A stretch of 64,000 nt of DNA, taken from contig CAZSUW010000002.1 of NCBI GenBank assembly GCA_964610115.1, forward strand, positions 1 to 64,000, in the 5' to 3' direction. Origin of the DNA: Litorimonas sp964610115. Its GTDB lineage: Bacteria > Pseudomonadota > Alphaproteobacteria > Caulobacterales > Maricaulaceae. The position numbers and the translations under genes were made by a program. Position 1 is the first letter of the stretch. The number at the start of each line of letters is the position of its first letter. The notes below the pieces were generated by a model. That model did no database searches, was not told the origin of the DNA, and was given only the letters and a program-made list of their open reading frames with translations. This document shows, piece by piece, positions 52,065-62,096 of the stretch.

Positions 52065-54266
52065 TTAGCCGCCGACGACGTCGTCAAGGCCGCGGATTTC
52101 CAGCAAGGGATCGATCTCTGGGTCTTTGCCACGGAATTGCCGGTAAAGCTCATCCGCTTCGCGTAAACCGCCAGACTCATAGACCCATTTTTTCAGCCGC
52201 GCCGCGAGTTCTGGATCATAAATATCGCCTGCCTCCTGGAAGGCGTAGAAGCCGTCCGCATCGAGGATTTCTGACCAGAGATAGGCGTAATAACCGGCCG
52301 AATAGCCGCCCGCAAAGATGTGCGAGAAATATTGCGAGCGGTAACGCGGCTCGATCTCAGGTAGAAGGCCATAGCTTTCCAAGACCTCTTTTTCGAACGC
52401 CCGTGCATCCGTGATCGCATTGGCTTCTTCCAACGACAAACCGTGCCATGCCAGATCGAGCAGTGACGCCGCGATGAATTCCGTTGTCTTGAAACCTTGG
52501 TTGAAGGTCGACGCGTTTTTCATCTTCTCGACGAGTTCCGCCGGGATAACTTCACCTGTCTCATAGTGTTTGGCATAGTCGGCGAGAACCTGATCCTGTC
52601 CGGCCCAGTGCTCCAGAATTTGCGCTGGGAATTCCGTGTAATCACGCGGACCATCTACACCTGAGAAATTCTCATAGCGAATTTGCGTCATCAGACCGTG
52701 TAGGCCGTGACCAAATTCATGGAACAAAGTCTCCACCTCGCCAAAACGCATCAGCGTTGGTTCACCCGCCGGTGGCGGCGTCAGGTTCATATTGTTTGTG
52801 ATGATCGGACGAATTCGATTGCCGTTAATATCAGACGTATTGCGGTAGCTGTTCATCCACGCCCCGCCGCGCTTACTATCGCGCGAATACATATCCATCA
52901 TGAACAGGCCAAGATGGTTGCCGTCCGCGTCCTTCACATCATAGGATTTTACGACCGGATTCCAGACAGGCGTCTCGACCTCTTCAAAGGTCACACCGAA
53001 CAGCTTGGTCGCCATATTGAATGCGCCTTGCGTGACCGCACCGAGCTCAAAATAAGGCGCTAACGCCGCGTCATCAAAGGCGTACCGCTCTTGTCGAACC
53101 CGCTCTGAATAGTGCCACCAATCATGGCCTTCTGCTTTATACTCGCCGCCTTCGGCTTCGATCAGCGCTTGAATGTCGGCCAGTTCCTGCTTGGCGCGTT
53201 CCAGACCCGGACGCCAGACACGCAGCAAAAACTCTTCGGCCCCTTCCGGCGTCTTCGCCATGCGGGTTTCGAGTTGATAATGGGCGTGAGATTCATAGCC
53301 CATCAGTTCAGCCCGTTCGGCACGCAACTGAGCAATTTTGATCGCAACAGGGCCATTATCGCCTTCGCCGGAATTGGCGCGTAGGCGGTAACCATTGAAC
53401 AGCTTTTCGCGCAGTTCGCGATTGGTGGACTGCGTCATGAAGGTCTCAAACGGAGACCGGTTCAGACCGACCACCCATTTATCTTCTCCGTCGACTTTGA
53501 TAGAGGCTTTGAAACTCTCGGACAGGCCGCCCAGATCAGCCGGGTCGGTAATTTCCATTTTGAACCCAACCGTCGCGGCAAGAAGGTTTTGGCCATATTG
53601 GGTTGTCAGACCCGAAAGCTCTTCATTGATTTCGGCGACCCGGGCCTTGGTTTGTGCGTCCAAATTAGCGCCAGAGCGGACAAAATCCCGATGGGTTAGT
53701 TCCAATAACCGCGCGTCCTGCTCATCCAGATCAAGCGTGTCACGCTGCTCGTAAACGGCTTTTACGCGCGCAAACAGGTCTTCATTAAATTGGATCTTAT
53801 TATACTCGCGGGTCAACATCGGCCAGATTTCACCCTGCAAGCCACGCAAAGTATCATTCGTATCCGTGCCGGTAATGTTGCCGAAGGTCGACGTCACTTT
53901 GCTGAGCGATTTGCCTGCCATATCCAGCGCGACGATTGTGTTTTCAAATGTTGGCGCGGCCGGATTATTGATAATCCCGTCAATTTCTTCGCGGAGGTCT
54001 AAAACACCCGCCTTTACGGCCGGCATATAGTGGCTATCCTCAATCTCTGCGAAGGGCGGCGTCTTAAAGGGTGTGTTCCATTCCGCTAGAAACGGGTTGC
54101 CCTCCAGCTCCGCCTCGCTGACCATAATTTCATTGGTTTGCGCCATGTCCTGAACTGTCTCAACGACACTGTCAGTGACATCCTCGACCGAAGGCGCGTT
54201 ACCACTGCACGCGGCGAGAAGAAGCGTCAGACTGAGCGTTGACGCTGTTAGAGCGAATTTTTTCAT
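52065..54266 (-). CDS. M3-family metallopeptidase (peptidyl-dipeptidase), lipoprotein
   Basis: ATG at 54266 with GGAG upstream gives 733 aa with lipobox LLLAAC, so it is a periplasmic lipoprotein. The catalytic zinc site is FHEFGHGLHGLM (HExxH) with the third ligand in a following helix. The DCP/thimet oligopeptidase fold is supported by the length and by DYTEFPAQILEHWAG. It cleaves short peptides, releasing dipeptides in the Dcp subgroup. It stands alone between the HupE-like gene and the ccm block. Confidence 0.93.
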   Translation of the reverse strand: MKKFALTASTLSLTLLLAACSGNAPSVEDVTDSVVETVQDMAQTNEIMVSEAELEGNPFLAEWNTPFKTPPFAEIEDSHYMPAVKAGVLDLREEIDGIINNPAAPTFENTIVALDMAGKSLSKVTSTFGNITGTDTNDTLRGLQGEIWPMLTREYNKIQFNEDLFARVKAVYEQRDTLDLDEQDARLLELTHRDFVRSGANLDAQTKARVAEINEELSGLTTQYGQNLLAATVGFKMEITDPADLGGLSESFKASIKVDGEDKWVVGLNRSPFETFMTQSTNRELREKLFNGYRLRANSGEGDNGPVAIKIAQLRAERAELMGYESHAHYQLETRMAKTPEGAEEFLLRVWRPGLERAKQELADIQALIEAEGGEYKAEGHDWWHYSERVRQERYAFDDAALAPYFELGAVTQGAFNMATKLFGVTFEEVETPVWNPVVKSYDVKDADGNHLGLFMMDMYSRDSKRGGAWMNSYRNTSDINGNRIRPIITNNMNLTPPPAGEPTLMRFGEVETLFHEFGHGLHGLMTQIRYENFSGVDGPRDYTEFPAQILEHWAGQDQVLADYAKHYETGEVIPAELVEKMKNASTFNQGFKTTEFIAASLLDLAWHGLSLEEANAITDARAFEKEVLESYGLLPEIEPRYRSQYFSHIFAGGYSAGYYAYLWSEILDADGFYAFQEAGDIYDPELAARLKKWVYESGGLREADELYRQFRGKDPEIDPLLEIRGLDDVVGG

Positions 54267-54422
54267 GATGATCTCCGAAGCAATTGTCGATGTCATAGAT
54301 TTCTTGCACAAAGGGATGCAACTAAATCTCTGTCGAAAAGCCCCAAAAGCGGCGTCTTTTTGAAATAAGCCAATAGAAATAGTGCCTCTGCATTGAAATA
54401 TTCGCCTAAACGCCTGGACTGA

Positions 54423-55391
54423 CTATTCCCAATCCGTTCCCACCAAGATTGCATTGACGGTTTCCGGATCATCCGCAAAGGCCGCCCGCATTCGCGCTAT
54501 GTCCTGTTCAGCTTGGTCTGTCTGACCCAGCACAGATCGGGCGCGCAGCAATCGCGCCCACCCCGCAGGGTCATTGGGGTTGTCTGCAAGCCGAGCGCTT
54601 AGGCCCTCAACCATGCCTTCAATCATTGCGGCACGGTCCGCATCGCTCATGTTTTGCGCTGCCGCGATATCCTCTGCCGTTGGACCACGAAGGGAGGAGC
54701 TCTCCATTTGTCCGACGTCTGATTGTGCGCGCACAAAGTCTTGCGCCCGCGCGCGTTCTTCCACGAATTGTGGATCTTGGTCTGTTAAGACGACCACACG
54801 GTCATAGGCGGTAAGCGCCTCATCAAATCGGCGTAAACTCATCAGGCTTCGGGCGTAAATGAGCCAGCCTTGCGGATCTTCCGCACGGTCAGTCGTCAAG
54901 CGCGCGGCCAACTGATCGACCAACTGTTGCATAGCCAATTCGCGATTATCGGACGGAGATTGAGCCTGTATTAGGTGGTGTTCGGTGGGAACTGACGCAT
55001 GTTTTAGGGCCCCTGGCCGCGTCAGGTCCGGGCGACCGACTTGCGCATAGACAAAAACTCCGCCCGCGACGAGCAGAAGCAAGGCCAATAGTCCTAGACG
55101 TGGGCTGTTCACAGCACGACGCAAATCCGCGTTTTGTAGGGCTTGCCGGTTTAAAAGCTGCCGCTGCAAACCCAGCGTGGCCATTTCCCGCTGTCCATCG
55201 CTGAGTGTGTCATCCGTCTGAATGGCTTCGATCTGAGCGAAATAATCACGCGCTTCGGGATCAGGGCGAGATCGAGGTTCCGACGCCTCCGTTTCCGCAC
55301 CATCGTCAGCCATCGCATCCGATCCTAAAAACGCAGGCGCCAGAAACAGAATGGCCCCAAGCGCCATCAGTACATAGAAGGCCCATATCAT
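54423..55391 (-). CDS. ccmI: Cytochrome c-type biogenesis protein CcmI
   Basis: The 322-aa protein has two membrane helices (IWAFYVLMALGAILFLAP; LGLLALLLLVAGGVFVYAQ) and TPR-like repeats afterwards (GWLIYARSLMSLRRFDEAL; GWARLLRARSVLGQTDQAE). CcmI binds apocytochrome c and hands it to the CcmF/H ligase. Its start overlaps the ccmH stop by 4 nt. Confidence 0.9.
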   Translation of the reverse strand: MIWAFYVLMALGAILFLAPAFLGSDAMADDGAETEASEPRSRPDPEARDYFAQIEAIQTDDTLSDGQREMATLGLQRQLLNRQALQNADLRRAVNSPRLGLLALLLLVAGGVFVYAQVGRPDLTRPGALKHASVPTEHHLIQAQSPSDNRELAMQQLVDQLAARLTTDRAEDPQGWLIYARSLMSLRRFDEALTAYDRVVVLTDQDPQFVEERARAQDFVRAQSDVGQMESSSLRGPTAEDIAAAQNMSDADRAAMIEGMVEGLSARLADNPNDPAGWARLLRARSVLGQTDQAEQDIARMRAAFADDPETVNAILVGTDWE

Positions 55392-55849
55392 TGTAGGTGC
55401 GTCTTCATTGCGTCCAACGCCTTGCGCTCTTCATCAGTCAAAGGAAGCGCTTGCGCGGTTTGAGCCGTTCGCCGGGTTAAGGTGAAAATGCCCCAGCCAA
55501 TCGCGAAAACAAGCAAAATAGGCACGCCCCAAAGCACCGCCGTGTTCGCTTGCAGGGGTGGGTTTAACAGCACGTAATCCCCGTAGCGATCGCGCATCAT
55601 GGCGATGACTTCTCCTTGACTATCGCCCTGCGCCAATCTTTCGCGAACAATCTGGCGCATATCTGCGGCCAGTTCCGCATCCGATTCTTCAATGCTCTGA
55701 TTTTGACAGACTACACAACGGAGTTGCTTGCCGACCTCACGGGCTTGCTGCTCGACATCCGGCGTGATGGCCGTGTCTTGGGCGAACACGCCTACAGGCA
55801 TGATAAGCAAGCAAAGTGTCGTCAATATTATTACAAGGGCGCGCATCAT
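55388..55849 (-). CDS. ccmH: Cytochrome c-type biogenesis protein CcmH (CcmL)
   Basis: The 153-aa protein has a signal sequence, the thiol pair LRCVVCQNQSI and MRQIVRERLAQGDSQGEVI, then a C-terminal membrane helix. It reduces the apocytochrome heme-binding cysteines. It overlaps ccmF and ccmI by 4 nt on each side. Confidence 0.95.
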   Translation of the reverse strand: MMRALVIILTTLCLLIMPVGVFAQDTAITPDVEQQAREVGKQLRCVVCQNQSIEESDAELAADMRQIVRERLAQGDSQGEVIAMMRDRYGDYVLLNPPLQANTAVLWGVPILLVFAIGWGIFTLTRRTAQTAQALPLTDEERKALDAMKTHLQ

Positions 55850-57834
55850 TCTGCGGGTACCCCAATTGGGTCTGCGCCGGAAACGTCTCTGAGCTTTGAC
55901 TGTGCGGGACGTTTTTTCGGCAAGCGCAAGCGCTGATCCGCCATGCTAATAAACCCGGCCAGCGCCATAAGGAACGCCCCGATCCAGATCCAAACGACAC
56001 CGGGCTGGGCATAGACCCGCATGATCACACCATCTTCGGTCGGCGGGTTGCCATCGCCAATGGCGGCGAAGAGCGTTGTGCCGAAAGACGGCGCGAAACC
56101 GGCTTCAGTTGTGACCATGTTCCGCACAGGATAGAAACGCTGTTCCGTGATGACGCGCGTTACCTCTTTGCGGCCTTTGCTCACCACGACTTCGCCTTGC
56201 AGATATTGAAAATTGTCACGCGCCCCTTCTTCAAGCGGGCCGAGCGTGAAGGTATAGCCGGAGACGGAAAGACTATCCCCTGGCTGAATACGGGCAATAT
56301 TATCCTGCGCACCGACGCTCATTGCCGTCACACCTAGGGTGAAAATCCCGACCCCGATATGCGCCAGAGCAAAGCCCCAGAAACCCGCGGGCTGTGCGCG
56401 TAGCTTCGCAACGGACCCGCCCGCCCGCTTGAACACTGTGGCGATTGTTCCCGCAATTAACCAGGCGCCCATCCCCGCGGCCAAGGCCCCTAAAACAGAT
56501 CGACCTAAAAGCCATGTCAAAAGACCTATCGCGACAACAACTAGCAACGCGCGGAAGAATACTGGCTTATAGCGCGCCAAGCTATCGTCGCGCCATTTCA
56601 GTAGTGGCGCAATCGCCATAATCAGAAGCAGCACCATCATCATAGGCGCAAAAACGCGGTCAAAATATGGGGCACCCACGCTGATCTTTTCGCCTGAAAA
56701 CGCTTCTACGAAAAGCGGATAAAACGTGCCGAGGAAGACCACCACTGCTGAGGCCACGAGAACGAGATTATTGAAAACCAAACCGCCTTCGCGCGAAATG
56801 AATGACATGGCGGTGGGCTGCACCAATTTGTTGGCGCGCAGGGCATAGAGTGCAAGCGCCGCCCCCGTAAAGCCAAGCAGCAAAGCCAAAATAAATACAC
56901 CGCGTTCTGGATCGACCGCAAAAGCGTGGACGCTGACGAGAATACCCGAACGCACGACAAAAGTGCCGATCATCGATAGCGAAAACGTGCTAATGGCCAG
57001 CAGGACGGTCCAATGCGCCAAACTGTGGCGTTGCTGTAAGGTCAGGATGGAATGAAGCAAGGCCGTCCCCGCGAGCCACGGCAAGAAAGAGACATTTTCA
57101 ACCGGGTCCCACACCCACCAGCCACCCCAGCCTAATTCATAATAGGCCCAGACAGAGCCAACCGTGATGCCGAGTGTCAGGAAGCTCCAAGATACGAGCA
57201 CCCACGGCCGCAACCAACGCGCCCAAACGGCATCGACGCGTCCTTCAAGCAAGGCCGCGACGGCAAAAGAAAAAGCGACAGAAAAGCCGACATAACCGAT
57301 GTAGAGAAGTGGAGGGTGCAAGGCCAAGCCGGGGTCCTGCAATAATGGATTGAGACCTTGCCCGTCCAGCGGAACTGGTGTGAGGCGCTCAAACGGATTT
57401 GACGTAAACAGTAAAAAGCCAAGAAAGCCCGCGCCAAGCGCGCCCTGCACAGCAAGCGCGCGAGCCCGCAGTGACAAGGGCAGGCTATCCCGCCCGCGCC
57501 ACGCAATCGCCGCACCGAATATGCCAAGGATCAAAATCCAGAGTAGCATAGAGCCCTCATGGTTCGCCCAGACACCACTGATTTTGTAAACCAACGGCTT
57601 GGCGGTATGGCTATGCACGGAAGCGAGTTTGACTGAAAAATCAGACCTGAGAAAAATCGCTGTCAGGACCCCAAAGGCGTAGACAAGCAGCGCGCCTTGC
57701 AAAAGGGCGGCCCGATCCGCAAACGCCATGGCCCCGACATGGCCGCGCTGTGCGCCGACCAATGGCAGTACGGTTTGAAAAAGCGCGACGACAAAGGCCA
57801 GCGCCAGAGCCATCTGTCCTGTCTCAGCGAGCAT
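55846..57834 (-). CDS. ccmF: Cytochrome c heme lyase subunit CcmF
   Basis: The 662-aa protein has about fifteen membrane segments and the tryptophan-rich WWD motif GWGGWWVWDPVENVS near residue 226, plus NHEGSMLLWILILG and a large periplasmic loop near the C-terminus. CcmF, with CcmH and CcmI, attaches heme to apocytochromes c. Its upstream 93-nt gap to ccmG holds no ccmE. Confidence 0.96.
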   Translation of the reverse strand: MLAETGQMALALAFVVALFQTVLPLVGAQRGHVGAMAFADRAALLQGALLVYAFGVLTAIFLRSDFSVKLASVHSHTAKPLVYKISGVWANHEGSMLLWILILGIFGAAIAWRGRDSLPLSLRARALAVQGALGAGFLGFLLFTSNPFERLTPVPLDGQGLNPLLQDPGLALHPPLLYIGYVGFSVAFSFAVAALLEGRVDAVWARWLRPWVLVSWSFLTLGITVGSVWAYYELGWGGWWVWDPVENVSFLPWLAGTALLHSILTLQQRHSLAHWTVLLAISTFSLSMIGTFVVRSGILVSVHAFAVDPERGVFILALLLGFTGAALALYALRANKLVQPTAMSFISREGGLVFNNLVLVASAVVVFLGTFYPLFVEAFSGEKISVGAPYFDRVFAPMMMVLLLIMAIAPLLKWRDDSLARYKPVFFRALLVVVAIGLLTWLLGRSVLGALAAGMGAWLIAGTIATVFKRAGGSVAKLRAQPAGFWGFALAHIGVGIFTLGVTAMSVGAQDNIARIQPGDSLSVSGYTFTLGPLEEGARDNFQYLQGEVVVSKGRKEVTRVITEQRFYPVRNMVTTEAGFAPSFGTTLFAAIGDGNPPTEDGVIMRVYAQPGVVWIWIGAFLMALAGFISMADQRLRLPKKRPAQSKLRDVSGADPIGVPAE

Positions 57835-57927
57835 ATCTTTGACCTATGGCCGTTACGGTTGACATTCAAGCAAATGCGGTATGGCGTACACGATCTGTCG
57901 CAGTCCTATTAGTTCATCCAATAACGC

Positions 57928-58476
57928 CTATTGAGACACGCTGTTGATCTCGGCTTCTTCGCGCAAAACTTGGACAAGAGGCTCCAGTGTTTGCGTCCAG
58001 TCGTCTTCGGTGATCGGGCCGACATGCTTATAGCGAATTCGCCCATTTGCGTCTGTCACAAACGTTTCCGGTGCGCCCGTTACGCCCAATTCAATAGCCA
58101 AACGCGACTCGCCATCGAAAACCACTAAATCATAGGGGTTTTGATAACGCGCCAACCATTGCTTGGCGGCTGGCCTTGTATCTCGCCAGTTAATGCCAAC
58201 TAAATTCACAGAAGAGGTTTCTGAAATCGTCATCAGCATGGGGTGTTCCACCACACAGGCGACACACCATGACCCGAACACGTTCACCAGACTGACTTTT
58301 CCTTCCAGAATAGTTTCGTCTACTTGCGCCTTTTCGTCTTCCAATATTGCAAGATCAAAAGCCGGGAAAGGCCGATCGAGCAACTCTGAAGGCAGGAGTT
58401 TAGGGTCGCGCGTCAACCCAAAGGCAAACATGCCAATTAGGGCCGCAAAGAAAACGATAGGAAGCCAACGACGCAT
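57928..58476 (-). CDS. ccmG: Thiol:disulfide interchange protein CcmG/DsbE
   Basis: The 182-aa protein is anchored by one N-terminal helix and has a thioredoxin fold with the reductive site GSWCVACVVEHPML and the cis-proline loop GVTGAPETFV (TGAPET is the CcmG-specific form). It keeps apocytochrome cysteines reduced for heme attachment. It heads the ccmG-ccmF-ccmH-ccmI series; the ccmABCDE genes are not in the window. Confidence 0.95.
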   Translation of the reverse strand: MRRWLPIVFFAALIGMFAFGLTRDPKLLPSELLDRPFPAFDLAILEDEKAQVDETILEGKVSLVNVFGSWCVACVVEHPMLMTISETSSVNLVGINWRDTRPAAKQWLARYQNPYDLVVFDGESRLAIELGVTGAPETFVTDANGRIRYKHVGPITEDDWTQTLEPLVQVLREEAEINSVSQ

Positions 58477-58552
58477 GAGGTCGGCTTACTCGGAATAGGA
58501 GGCGGCGTAAATCTTGCGATCAGTTTTGCACCCGTGAAAGATCGCCTCAGAG

Positions 58553-59584
58553 TCAGGGCGTGGGCCAAGCTTGGCCTAGACGAACTCCCGCCCCCCAAAC
58601 GGACGGATCGATGGGCATAAACTCCCCGGCAGAGTTTAGTTCTGCGGGTTCATCCGGAAACCAGAAGGGCCCGTCCAGATCAACATAATCTGCTATTTGC
58701 CCCAATAAGTGAGCCGGCGCGATGGCACGGCTGGGGGCCACCATACACCCGACAAAAGCCCCAAGACCGCGGGATCGTGCCGCTTCTTGCAATGCCAGTG
58801 CCGCGGTCAGGCCACCACACTTATCCAGTTTTACGTTGATATACTGATAGAGTGGCGCACAGCGCTCCAAATCATCTATCGTCTGCAGGCTCTCATCAGC
58901 GCAAAGCGGGATCACGTGGTTTGCGCGTTTCAGCGCCTCTACCGCCTCAGGGTTCGTTTCGGCAAACATAGGCAGAGGCTGCTCGATCAGCTCATAACGA
59001 AGATCGGCCGCAAGGGGCGCGAGAGCAATAAGCTGCGCGGCCGTCCATCCCGCATTCGCATCGATAACAAGCCGCGTATTGGGCGCGGAGGTGCGAACCG
59101 CCTGCATGCGGTCGGCTTCTTGTTTCGCTGACCCTCCGAGTTTCACTTTCAGCAAGGGTCGCCACGCCTCGCGCTTTGCCTGAGCGGCCATGTTTTCAGG
59201 TGTGCCCAATACGATTGTAAAGGCGCTTGCGAGGGGTTTCGGTGTCAGAGCTAAAAGAGCAGGAACAGTCGTTCCGGCACGCGCAGCCTCTAAGTCCCAT
59301 AAAGCCGCATCCAAGGCTGCTCGAGCGCCGCCTGCGGGTAGGACTTCGGACAGTGTTTGTCGGGTTAGGTTGGATAAATCGGGTAGCGTTTCAAGTTGCA
59401 CCCGCATTTGCGCAACCGTTTCTCCGCGATAACGTATCCCAGTTGCTTCGCCGCGTCCTGCATAAGTCCCGTCACTCACCGTGAGCGACAATACAGGCTG
59501 ATGTGTGCGTGATCCTGTACTTATAATGAAAGGTCGTATGAGGGGGCGCTCGCTCGTCTCAACCTTAAGAACCAAATCAGTCAC
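58553..59584 (-). CDS. L-Ala-D/L-Glu (dipeptide) epimerase
   Basis: The 343-aa protein belongs to the enolase superfamily, muconate-lactonising subgroup. The catalytic layout is complete: K146 and K148 in KVKLG, metal ligands D175, E201 (LIEQPLP) and D230 (CADES), and the second base K252/K255 in NVKLDKCGGL. Epimerases of this type convert L-Ala-D-Glu from recycled peptidoglycan to L-Ala-L-Glu. No peptidoglycan-recycling gene adjoins it, so dipeptide specificity is inferred. Confidence 0.88.
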   Translation of the reverse strand: MTDLVLKVETSERPLIRPFIISTGSRTHQPVLSLTVSDGTYAGRGEATGIRYRGETVAQMRVQLETLPDLSNLTRQTLSEVLPAGGARAALDAALWDLEAARAGTTVPALLALTPKPLASAFTIVLGTPENMAAQAKREAWRPLLKVKLGGSAKQEADRMQAVRTSAPNTRLVIDANAGWTAAQLIALAPLAADLRYELIEQPLPMFAETNPEAVEALKRANHVIPLCADESLQTIDDLERCAPLYQYINVKLDKCGGLTAALALQEAARSRGLGAFVGCMVAPSRAIAPAHLLGQIADYVDLDGPFWFPDEPAELNSAGEFMPIDPSVWGAGVRLGQAWPTP

Positions 59585-59731
59585 CGAGATCGACTATCGC
59601 TAATACTCATATCTGACTAGGTCATTCTTGAGCGCGACCCCCTAACGTTCGAGCACGACGACCCGGCTTGTCGCGAAAATGTGAGCAGACCTATTTTGAC
59701 TTTCAGGCGTTGAACGCTTATTGATCGTACC

Positions 59732-60142
59732 ATGAGACGCGTCTCGACAGTTTTAATCACCACAGCCGCCGTAACCATGATGGCTGTCCCGACCTTAGCC
59801 TGTGATTTTCACGGTGCAGGCTTTGGAGGATTTTACGGTGGAGGTTGGAAGCCTTATTCGCCAGCTGCGTCATTGATCGACCCAGCCATGAATGATCAGA
59901 TCGATGACACAGGCTTCGCTGGTGAAAATTTCGGCGAACCGCAAAGCTCAACTTTCGTTCCCGCTATGCGCCCTCCGCCAAAGCCGACATTTTCGTCCGT
60001 GGCTGTACGCGCGTCTGAGCGAGCCCTTGCCCGTCGCGCCCAAGAGAAACGCGACGTAGAAACGTTAGAAGACAACAATCAAAAAACGGCTGTCTTTACA
60101 CCAAAGGCCTCAAATACGGATCGCGAGTCCGTCAGCAACTGA
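59732..60142 (+). CDS. Hypothetical small secreted protein
   Basis: The 136-aa protein has a signal peptide (MRRVSTVLITTAAVTMMAVPTLA), then a Gly/aromatic-rich patch (HGAGFGGFYGGGWKPY), a Pro-rich centre and a charged tail. No family recognised. Its last 33 nt overlap the end of the convergent permease gene. The upstream 147-nt interval shows only a weak TTGACT at 59696. Confidence 0.6.
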   Translation: MRRVSTVLITTAAVTMMAVPTLACDFHGAGFGGFYGGGWKPYSPAASLIDPAMNDQIDDTGFAGENFGEPQSSTFVPAMRPPPKPTFSSVAVRASERALARRAQEKRDVETLEDNNQKTAVFTPKASNTDRESVSN

Positions 60143-61381
60143 GCGCTTCAAGGCCCGCATTGCCGGTACCAAGCCAAGAACCGCTGAAACTGTCGTCAGC
60201 ACAGCGATAACCCCGAGATCGAATAAGCCTGGCAATGTTCGCGCCGGAGCAATACCAAAGCGCGACTCTAGCCAGGGCCCGAAACCCCATAACAGCCCGT
60301 AAAGCATCAAGACTCCAAAAACGGCCCCCAAAAAGGCAAGCAGGGCCGCTTCGCTGACAAGCAGGCCCACAATCGTTCTTCCGCGCGCGCCCACGGCCCG
60401 CAAGATTGACATTTCCCGACGTCTTTCATTCAGCGTCGTCAAAATAGATGTCAGTACGCCTATCAACCCTACAATAATGACGAAAGTCGATACAATAGCG
60501 AGCGCTCTTTCGACAACAGAGACAATCGCCCATAGCTGACTTAAGGCGACGCCGGGAATGACGGCCTGTAAGGGTTCCTGCCTGTAGGTATTCAGGTCCC
60601 GTTGGAGGCGCAATACACGCACCTTTGACGTTGTCCCAACCAAGAGCGCCGTGACGCTTTCCGGCTGAAAATCAATGGCCCGCAATCGTTCCGGTGTCGC
60701 AATACGGCTGGCGGGAGTCGGCATGCCATTTTGCCAGCCCGCGTGAATCGCTTCAATCGCGCCAAGACTAACAATGACAGATCGGTCTACCGGCGTGCCC
60801 GTTGGCTCTAAAATACCGACAATTTCAAACGGTGTATTTTCATGTTCGACAAAGCTGGTCCCGCCAATACCATGCGAAAGCGTTATGGATTGACCCAAGT
60901 CGTAGTCGAGATCACGGGCGACTTGCGCCCCGATCACAACGTCGAACAAGTCTTCAAATTGCTGGCCCTGCCCAAAAGACAGCGACTGCCCCCCTGCATA
61001 TTTATAGCGTTCGAAATAATCCGTTGTCGTTCCGACGACACGATAACCGCGATGAGAGTCACCAAGACTAATCGGAACGATCCAGCCTACATCAGGACGG
61101 TCCGCAATCTGTTCTACCGTTTGCCAGGTGATATTATTGGTCGGATCGCCAATTTGAAAGACAGAATAGAGGACGAGATTGATCGGGCTTGAGCGCGCAC
61201 CCACAATGAGGTCTGTCCCGCTAATTGTGCGCTCAAAACTCGCCCGCGCGCCCTGACGCAAATTTTCTACGGCGAGGAAAAGAAGTGTGGCTGTCGCGAT
61301 CGACAAAATCGTCAACAGCGCTGTCGAACGGCGGGCCCAAAGCGAACGCCACGCCAAAGCGAGAACCGCCGGCACTCTCAT
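60110..61381 (-). CDS. ABC transporter permease (MacB/FtsX-type), likely zinc-linked
   Basis: The 423-aa protein has one N-terminal membrane helix, a MacB-like periplasmic domain and three C-terminal helices (VSTFVIIVGLIGVLTSILTT; LLVSEAALLAFLGAVFGVL; LGVIAVLTTVSAVLGLVP) typical of FtsX/MacB. Its start overlaps the ATPase stop by 4 nt. Placed at the end of a ZrgA-DUF3299-ATPase series, it resembles the permease of zrg operons described in Vibrio. Role in metal or lipoprotein movement is inferred. Confidence 0.85.
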   Translation of the reverse strand: MRVPAVLALAWRSLWARRSTALLTILSIATATLLFLAVENLRQGARASFERTISGTDLIVGARSSPINLVLYSVFQIGDPTNNITWQTVEQIADRPDVGWIVPISLGDSHRGYRVVGTTTDYFERYKYAGGQSLSFGQGQQFEDLFDVVIGAQVARDLDYDLGQSITLSHGIGGTSFVEHENTPFEIVGILEPTGTPVDRSVIVSLGAIEAIHAGWQNGMPTPASRIATPERLRAIDFQPESVTALLVGTTSKVRVLRLQRDLNTYRQEPLQAVIPGVALSQLWAIVSVVERALAIVSTFVIIVGLIGVLTSILTTLNERRREMSILRAVGARGRTIVGLLVSEAALLAFLGAVFGVLMLYGLLWGFGPWLESRFGIAPARTLPGLFDLGVIAVLTTVSAVLGLVPAMRALKRSVADGLAIRI

Positions 61382-62094
61382 GCGTCCACCCCTGCGTTTA
61401 TGGCGGCTAGATCGACGGCCCGGTCAAAATGGCGGGCCAAGGTTTCATCGTGACTGACAAAAAGAAGACTACAGCCGGTTTGCGCACGCTGCGCGTCTAA
61501 AAGTTCGATAAAGCGGTCTCGGTTGGCTGTATCAAGCGCTGACGTCGGCTCATCCGCGATGATCAAATCCGGTCCCCCAATCAATGACCGCGCTACAGCC
61601 ACACGCTGCTGCTGACCCACACTTAAATCGCTGACAGATCGTTTTAGCAGCGCCTCAGGCAGACCTAATTCAGCCAGTAAGCGTTGGGCAGAAGATTCAG
61701 TGGAGCCGTCCGAGGTTTCTGCGTTTCGCGCCCGCGTCCGAGAGAAACGACATGCCAGTGTCACATTCCCGATCACATCAAGATAGGGTAGCAGGTTGAG
61801 TTGTTGGAAAATGATGCCCAACTTTTCAGCACGCAAGCTATCGCGCCCAGTGGGGGAGAGCGAGACGATGTCCTGACCACACACTCTAATCTTACCTGAC
61901 CAAGGTGAGATAACGCCGCCTATCAGGCTGAGCAGCGTACTTTTACCGGATCCACTTGGTCCACGAAGGAAAACACTCTCCCCGCGCGCGACGTGAAATG
62001 TGTCTATCGATAGAATAGGAGACTTCGGGACATAGCCAAAGCGTACATCTTGCAGATGCAAAACGGCATCGTCATGCACCACGTCAGAGGGCAT
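61378..62094 (-). CDS. ABC transporter ATP-binding protein
   Basis: The 238-aa ATPase has Walker A GPSGSGKST, the signature LSVGQQQR, Walker B LIIADEPTSALD and switch His in FVSHDE. It is of the MacB/LolD type and pairs with the permease gene that overlaps it. It begins 2 nt after the DUF3299 stop codon. Confidence 0.93.
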   Translation of the reverse strand: MPSDVVHDDAVLHLQDVRFGYVPKSPILSIDTFHVARGESVFLRGPSGSGKSTLLSLIGGVISPWSGKIRVCGQDIVSLSPTGRDSLRAEKLGIIFQQLNLLPYLDVIGNVTLACRFSRTRARNAETSDGSTESSAQRLLAELGLPEALLKRSVSDLSVGQQQRVAVARSLIGGPDLIIADEPTSALDTANRDRFIELLDAQRAQTGCSLLFVSHDETLARHFDRAVDLAAINAGVDA

Positions 62095-62096
62095 GA

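Noticed and set aside
57835..57927. Possible ccmE or ccmD in the gap between ccmG and ccmF
   Set aside because: Only 93 nt without a reading frame long enough for CcmE; no CcmD-like membrane helix was found in the neighbouring gaps.
59696..59724. TTGACT-17-TATTGA as sigma-70 promoter of the small secreted protein
   Set aside because: The -10 element matches the consensus at only three positions.
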